A DNA stretch of 64,000 nt from Mycobacterium sp. 1274761.0. GTDB lineage: Bacteria > Actinomycetota > Actinomycetes > Mycobacteriales > Mycobacteriaceae. A program made the translations under genes and the position numbers. The stretch lies in the NCBI RefSeq assembly GCF_001668615.1, contig NZ_LZMC01000020.1, positions 1 through 64,000 on the forward strand, given 5' to 3'. Positions 59,648-64,000 of the stretch are shown in pieces (the first letter of the stretch is position 1; each line of letters opens with the position of its first letter). The notes beneath the pieces are model-generated. The model ran no database searches. It had not been told where the DNA came from and was given only the letters and a program-made list of their open reading frames with translations.

Positions 59648-61990
59648 TCAGGCTCTTCGGTACGGGGCGCGATGGGCTGGTGAGGTGACTTCCGCCAACT
59701 GGGCCCGATTCGGTATCGGCAAGGTGACTGCGTCCCCCTCCAGGGTGAACGGCTGCCCGTGGTGTGTGAGGTGCACTGAGTCGCCCGCTACGAGTCGGTA
59801 GGTGGCTTCTCGAGCGGTCAGCTCTACCGCTATGCAACGGTCGCGCCAGAGGATTCTGAACTTGAGGCGGCTCAGCGCATCCGGGAGTGCGGGCGCGAAC
59901 GCCAGCTCACTTCTCCGGCAACGCATTCCACCGAACCCTGCCACGCAGACCATCCAAGTGCCGGCCAGCGCGGCAATGTGCAAGCCACTGGACACGTTGT
60001 CGTGCAGGTTGTGCAGATCGACGAATACGGTCTCGGCCAGGTAGTCGTAGGCGAGCTGCAGGTGGCCGACCTCGGCAGCCAAAACTCCTTGCGCACAAGC
60101 CGACAACGATGAATCTCGCACGGTGAGCGCTTCGTAATATTCGAAGTTGCGAGCCTTCTCTTCCGCGGTGAAGGCGTCGCCCCGCAGGTACATCGCCAGG
60201 GTGAGGTCGGCCTGCTTGACCACTTGGGTGCGATAGAGCTCGAAATACGGGTAATGCAGCAGGAGAGGATAAGCGGTGGGTGGCGTCGCCGCATAGTTCC
60301 AGTGAGCTAGCCGGGTGAAGCTTTCCGACTGCTCATGCACTTTCAAGTCGTCGCTATAGGGCACCACCATGTGCGAAGCGGCACCACGCCATCCCGCGGT
60401 TTCTTCGGCACTCACGCCAAGGCGACTGGCGACCTCCGGACGACGTTCACATGCGTCGGCGGCTTCGGTCAAATTGTGCTGCGCCATCAAGTTGGTGAAC
60501 AGGTTATTGTCCACCAGCGCGGTGTATTCGTCGGGGCCGGTGACGCCGTCGATGCGGAATTGTCCAGTAGAATCGTGATGGCCGACGCTCATCCACAACC
60601 GCGCCGTTTCGACCAACAGTTCAACGCCGTACTCGTTTTCGAATTGTTCGTCGCGGGTCGCCGCGATGTATTGCGCTGTGGCATAAGCGATGTCGGCCGT
60701 CACATGGACTGCTGCCGTCCCAGCCGGCCAGTAACCGGAACATTCGTCACCGTTGATCGTCCGCCAGGCAAACATTGCTCCGCTATGAGCGAGTTCACGA
60801 GCGCGTCGTTTGGCCTTCTCCAGGGTGGAATGTCGCCAGCGCAGTGCGGCCGCTGCCGCGTCCGGCATCGTATGGGTCAGCACGGGCAGCACGAAGATCT
60901 CGGTATCCCAGAATGCGTGGCCGCCGTAGCCCGTCCCAGTCAGGCCCTTGGCTGATATGGGTCGGTTCTCGCCGCGAGCGCCGGCCTGAAGAACTTGGAA
61001 TAGCGCGAATCGGATCGCCTGCTGAAGTTCTGGATCGCCTTCGATCTCGATATCGGCGTGGGACCAGAACTCGTCAAGGTAGTAACGCTGGCCTGACAGC
61101 AGACCGACCCAACCCGTCTGTTTGGCCTGCGCTAGCGCAGCATCCACCTGCGCCCGCAAAGCCGGCGTCGAGCGCCTGCTCGACCATCCGTAGGCAATGA
61201 ATTTTGTCAGCCGCAGTGTTTCGCCCTTGGCGAGGTCGACCGCAACAGTCAGGCGCGCCAGGTCTTCCTCGGCGTGCACGTCACACACATTGCCCAACCC
61301 ATCCTCGATCTGGTGATCCATTCCGGCAGCGACACGCAGTCCCGACTGCCTGGTGTGATGAACCAACACTGCTGAGTTGTCCTTTGCCGCAGCAAATTCC
61401 GCGACCAGCGGACGATCCAACGCGGCGGCCAGACGCGGATCGTTGCTATTGATGACCACCTCCTCGTTCGCCAGCAGATCGGATTGGATCACCAGCTCCA
61501 ACCGGGAATCCAGCGGCTCGACTTCGTAGCGGATCGCAGCCACGGCGCGCTGGGTGAACGAGACTAGGCGCTCCGATCTGATCCGCACGCACCGCCCCGT
61601 CTGCGACGCCCAAACCGTATTCCGGCGCAGCGTTCCGGTGCGGAAATCCAGGATGTGTTCGTGTTCGATCACGCTGCCGTAGCGCATGTCCATCGGCGCA
61701 TCCTGAACGAACAGTTGGATGATCTTTCCGTCGGTCACATTGACGATGGTCTGTCCATCCTCGGGATAGCCATATCCACCTTCGGCATAGGGCAATTCGT
61801 GATGCTCGTACAACCCGTTCAGGTACGTGCCGGGCGTACCCACCGGCTCACCCTCGTCAAGGTTTCCGCGTAAGCCGATGTGGCCGTTGGACAAGGCGAA
61901 GATCGATTCGACGTCAGCCAGCGCGTCAAGATCGAAGCGGCTCCACCGTAGTTCCCAAGGGTCGATCTGAAACTTCGGACGGGCTGCCAT
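59648..61990 (-). CDS. Glycoside hydrolase family 65 enzyme (Rv3401-like)
   Basis: A 780-residue protein with the GH65 layout: an N-terminal beta-sandwich (about 1-270; FALSNGHIGLRGNLDEGEP, GTYLNGLYE), a linker, an (alpha/alpha)6 barrel (about 330-700) and a small C-terminal sheet. The catalytic Glu is in IDGVTGPDEYT, and the phosphate/sugar-site block GYGGHAFWDTEIFVLP is present. GH65 enzymes phosphorolyse or hydrolyse alpha-glucosides such as trehalose, maltose or kojibiose; the precise activity cannot be told. It ends 17 bases from the FadD-like fragment and is divergent from the SLC13 gene. Confidence 0.9.
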   Translation of the reverse strand: MAARPKFQIDPWELRWSRFDLDALADVESIFALSNGHIGLRGNLDEGEPVGTPGTYLNGLYEHHELPYAEGGYGYPEDGQTIVNVTDGKIIQLFVQDAPMDMRYGSVIEHEHILDFRTGTLRRNTVWASQTGRCVRIRSERLVSFTQRAVAAIRYEVEPLDSRLELVIQSDLLANEEVVINSNDPRLAAALDRPLVAEFAAAKDNSAVLVHHTRQSGLRVAAGMDHQIEDGLGNVCDVHAEEDLARLTVAVDLAKGETLRLTKFIAYGWSSRRSTPALRAQVDAALAQAKQTGWVGLLSGQRYYLDEFWSHADIEIEGDPELQQAIRFALFQVLQAGARGENRPISAKGLTGTGYGGHAFWDTEIFVLPVLTHTMPDAAAAALRWRHSTLEKAKRRARELAHSGAMFAWRTINGDECSGYWPAGTAAVHVTADIAYATAQYIAATRDEQFENEYGVELLVETARLWMSVGHHDSTGQFRIDGVTGPDEYTALVDNNLFTNLMAQHNLTEAADACERRPEVASRLGVSAEETAGWRGAASHMVVPYSDDLKVHEQSESFTRLAHWNYAATPPTAYPLLLHYPYFELYRTQVVKQADLTLAMYLRGDAFTAEEKARNFEYYEALTVRDSSLSACAQGVLAAEVGHLQLAYDYLAETVFVDLHNLHDNVSSGLHIAALAGTWMVCVAGFGGMRCRRSELAFAPALPDALSRLKFRILWRDRCIAVELTAREATYRLVAGDSVHLTHHGQPFTLEGDAVTLPIPNRAQLAEVTSPAHRAPYRRA

Positions 61991-62274
61991 GGCGCCATTA
62001 TCGCCAAACGCCGGCGATCAAATGGCCTGTTTGAAGTCGGCTCGCTGTGCCGTGACGCCCGTTCGTGAATTCGCGGGCGGGTCGGGGTCATCGCCGCAAT
62101 AATCGACATCATCGTGCATCACGCCGAACTGAACGCCCCCAGGATCGCCGAGGGCCGGAACCAAGACGGTATCCGGCCGGTTCTGCCAGAAACACTGTCG
62201 CCGCCCGATCGTTCTGCGGGCAACTTACCTCGGCACTGGTCAACGCCCGTGTTCAGCACAGGTGAACCGATCAC
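61991..62274. other. Divergent intergenic region between the GH65 and SLC13 genes
   Basis: The 284 bases have no supportable ORF. An inverted repeat with arms CGCCCG and CGGGCG lies at 62056-62079 around TTCGTGAATTCG and could be an operator or hairpin. No clear -10/-35 pair was found. Confidence 0.35.
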
Positions 62275-64000
62275 ATGTCCGATGCCACACTGAGCCTGGT
62301 GATCGTCGGCGTCGCCGTCGTGTTGTTCATCTGGAACAGACTTCCGGTCGAGGTGGTCGCGATCGGTGTCGCGTTGATCCTGTATTTCACTGGCCTGGTC
62401 GATGCGAGGACACTCTTCAGCGGGTTCGGCGACGCGGTGATTGTGTTCATCGCGTCGCTTTTCGTCGTCAGCGAGGGCCTGGAGGCCTCGGGGGTCACCG
62501 CCTGGATCAGCGCGACGCTGGCCCGATTGGCAGGACGGACCTACACCCGGTTGATTGTCACCGTGTTGGCACTCGGCGCAGTGATCAGCGCGGTGATCAC
62601 GGTCAACGGTGCGGCCGCGGCGCTGGTTCCGGTAACGGTGACGGTGGCCCGACGCGCCCACGTGATGCCGTCAAAGGTCTTGATTCCGTTGGCTTTCGGC
62701 TGCAGCGCGGGAGCGCTGCTCACCCTCGGCGGCAGCCCCGTCAATGTCATCGTCTACGACGCCTCACGCGACAGTGGTGGGCCCGGGTTCAACTATTTCG
62801 AGTTCGCTCTCGTCGGTGTACCACTGGTGCTGGTGACGATAGCGGTGGCTGTGATTTTCGGGCGCCGGCTTCTGCCCGAACGGACGTCGAGCACCCTTTC
62901 GACCGACTTCAGTGATTACCTGCCGCGCATCATCGAGCATTGGGGGCTGGACCGCAGCCTCTTCCGACTGACGGTTGGCGAGCGGTCGGAGGCGGCCAAG
63001 GTGACCGCGCGCGAGTTGGTCCGCTGGCACAGCCAAGGCGACAAGCTGACCCTGGTGGCCACCCAAACACGCACGGGCCAGATCGCCGACGACCGTCATC
63101 GGCTCGAACCCGGAGACGTGCTCGTCATCGAGGGCGACGACGCCCTTGTCGCCGCGTTCGCCGACCGTGCTGGGTGCACGGTCGATGGCGTGGCCACCCG
63201 GTCCCACGACAACCTGGTGAGCGGTGACGCCGGACTCGCCGAGTTGATGATTCCGCCGAGATCGGAGTGGTTGGGAGAGAGGGTGTTTCCCGGCCTTGCC
63301 GTCGACGGCGTCACTGTTCTGTCGGTGCACCGAATGAACGCCGACGTGGGTGCGCGTGTCGTCGAGTGCACGCAGGGCGACACCATGCTCGTCCGTGGAC
63401 CGTGGTCCGCGATCGACAAATTGGTGGCTTCCGGCATGCTCGTTGTCGATTCGACAGAAGCCGTCCGGCGCCAGGCGGTTCAACTCAGCCGCTCGGCGCC
63501 CCGCGCGCTGTCTGTGCTCGCGGCATTGATCGGTTTGCTCGCCGTCGGGGTCGTGACGCCGGCGGTGGCCGGCCTTCTGGCCGCACTGGCGATGGTGATG
63601 CTGCGGGTGGTGCGGCCGGAGCAGGCTTATCGAGCGATCCCCTGGCAGACGATCATCCTCATCGGTGCGCTGATCCCGTTGTCCACGGCGATCCAGACCA
63701 GCGGTGCCGCCGACGAGATCGCCGCACCGATCGTTGATCTGGTCCGGGACCGCAGCCCGTATCTGCTCCTCATTGCGCTGTTCACGCTGACCGCGATACT
63801 CGGTCAGTTCATCTCGAACGTCGCCACCGTGTTGGTGGTGATCCCGATCGCGGTGACGGCTGCCACCGACAGTGGCATCTCGGTGCAGGCGGTGCTGATG
63901 CTCGTGGCGTTGGCGGGGGCAGCATCATTGCTGACCCCTATTGCCACACCAGCCAACATGATCATGCTCAACCCCGGCGGCTACCGCTTCGGTGACTATT
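62275..64000 (+). CDS. SLC13-type permease with TrkA-C domains (cut by window end)
   Basis: ATG 62275 has AGGTGA upstream and the frame stays open to the window edge (575 codons read). Spans begin at once (LSLVIVGVAVVLFIWN). TVNGAAAALVPVTVTVA and GCSAGALLTLGGSPVNVIVY match the first SNT/GGSP-like motif of the divalent-anion:Na+ family. The central soluble part (about 225-400) contains two TrkA-C-like regulatory domains (LEPGDVLVIEGDDALVAAF and a second copy). A second membrane half follows, ending with SLLTPIATPANMIML. Substrates of such bacterial proteins include sulfate and dicarboxylates; not resolved here. Confidence 0.85.
   Translation, partial: MSDATLSLVIVGVAVVLFIWNRLPVEVVAIGVALILYFTGLVDARTLFSGFGDAVIVFIASLFVVSEGLEASGVTAWISATLARLAGRTYTRLIVTVLALGAVISAVITVNGAAAALVPVTVTVARRAHVMPSKVLIPLAFGCSAGALLTLGGSPVNVIVYDASRDSGGPGFNYFEFALVGVPLVLVTIAVAVIFGRRLLPERTSSTLSTDFSDYLPRIIEHWGLDRSLFRLTVGERSEAAKVTARELVRWHSQGDKLTLVATQTRTGQIADDRHRLEPGDVLVIEGDDALVAAFADRAGCTVDGVATRSHDNLVSGDAGLAELMIPPRSEWLGERVFPGLAVDGVTVLSVHRMNADVGARVVECTQGDTMLVRGPWSAIDKLVASGMLVVDSTEAVRRQAVQLSRSAPRALSVLAALIGLLAVGVVTPAVAGLLAALAMVMLRVVRPEQAYRAIPWQTIILIGALIPLSTAIQTSGAADEIAAPIVDLVRDRSPYLLLIALFTLTAILGQFISNVATVLVVIPIAVTAATDSGISVQAVLMLVALAGAASLLTPIATPANMIMLNPGGYRFGDY

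Noticed and set aside
61819..62112. Minus-strand frame of 97 codons across the GH65 start
   Set aside because: It overlaps the GH65 gene in another frame, is Arg-rich and low in family resemblance, and has no ribosome site.
1..64000. Insertion sequences, prophage, toxin-antitoxin or defence genes
   Set aside because: No transposase, integrase, phage or known defence-protein motifs were recognised in any gene, and no direct repeats flank the clusters.

Overview
The window is a GC-rich actinobacterial chromosome segment, almost certainly from an environmental, fast-growing mycobacterium (Mycolicibacterium type). The reasons are DUF7159 proteins, an LpqH-type lipoprotein, a Culp-type cutinase, an Rv2525c-like Tat protein, an Mkl ATPase, an Rv3401-like GH65 enzyme, a CYP125-family P450, a Ddn-type F420 enzyme and many GTG starts with ATGA/GTGA stop-start overlaps. 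No insertion sequence, phage gene or CRISPR array was seen. No gap between genes exceeds about 300 bases.

Region 1 (1-8.8 kb) holds envelope and housekeeping genes: a partial DUF7159 protein with a poly-Thr tail, a 12-TM protein, a TenA-like protein, a DUF4407 protein, an LpqH-like lipoprotein, an MFS exporter, a thioredoxin-reductase-like flavoprotein and a small secreted protein.

Region 2 (8.8-19.6 kb) is a self-contained selenocysteine locus. On the minus strand, tRNA-Sec, selA, selB and a three-subunit formate dehydrogenase (catalytic subunit, Fe-S subunit, NrfD membrane subunit) lie head to tail. The catalytic gene has an in-frame TGA at 13401-13403 followed, at the bacterial spacing, by a SECIS hairpin with a GGUCU loop. 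It would be split into two genes by ordinary calling. selD and a PPK2 gene lie on the other strand. A 25-bp inverted repeat sits between tRNA-Sec and selA.

Region 3 (19.6-27.5 kb) has a three-subunit molybdenum hydroxylase (PaoABC-like) translationally coupled to an APH(6)-like kinase gene. It continues with a DUF1206 protein, a DEAD-box helicase with a long structured leader, a CspA cold-shock protein bracketed by hairpins and a DUF5994 gene preceded by an overlapping 43-codon small ORF.

Region 4 (27.5-40.8 kb) is a catabolic cluster resembling the cholesterol side-chain igr operon. A CYP125-family P450 is divergent from a Baeyer-Villiger monooxygenase/esterase pair. It converges with an eight-gene coupled operon: two acyl-CoA dehydrogenases, two MaoC-like hydratases, an Ltp-type thiolase/aldolase, a stand-alone DUF35 protein, a FadD ligase and a lipase. 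The order suggests a paralogous pathway that oxidises, activates and shortens a sterol-like or other branched side chain. A palindromic repeat forms the start of one MaoC gene. An SRPBCC protein and a zinc alcohol dehydrogenase follow on the other strand.

Region 5 (40.8-64 kb) is mixed signalling, envelope and metabolism. It includes two tandem membrane Ser/Thr kinases, one with an extracellular amino-acid-binding-protein domain, and an acidic 51-aa ORF between them. It also has a PAS-GGDEF protein, a second DUF7159 protein, a flippase-like protein with an embedded kinase-like domain, a cutinase/DUF1906 pair, an acetolactate-synthase-like enzyme, Mkl followed by an N-terminal-only FadD fragment, the GH65 enzyme and a truncated SLC13 permease.
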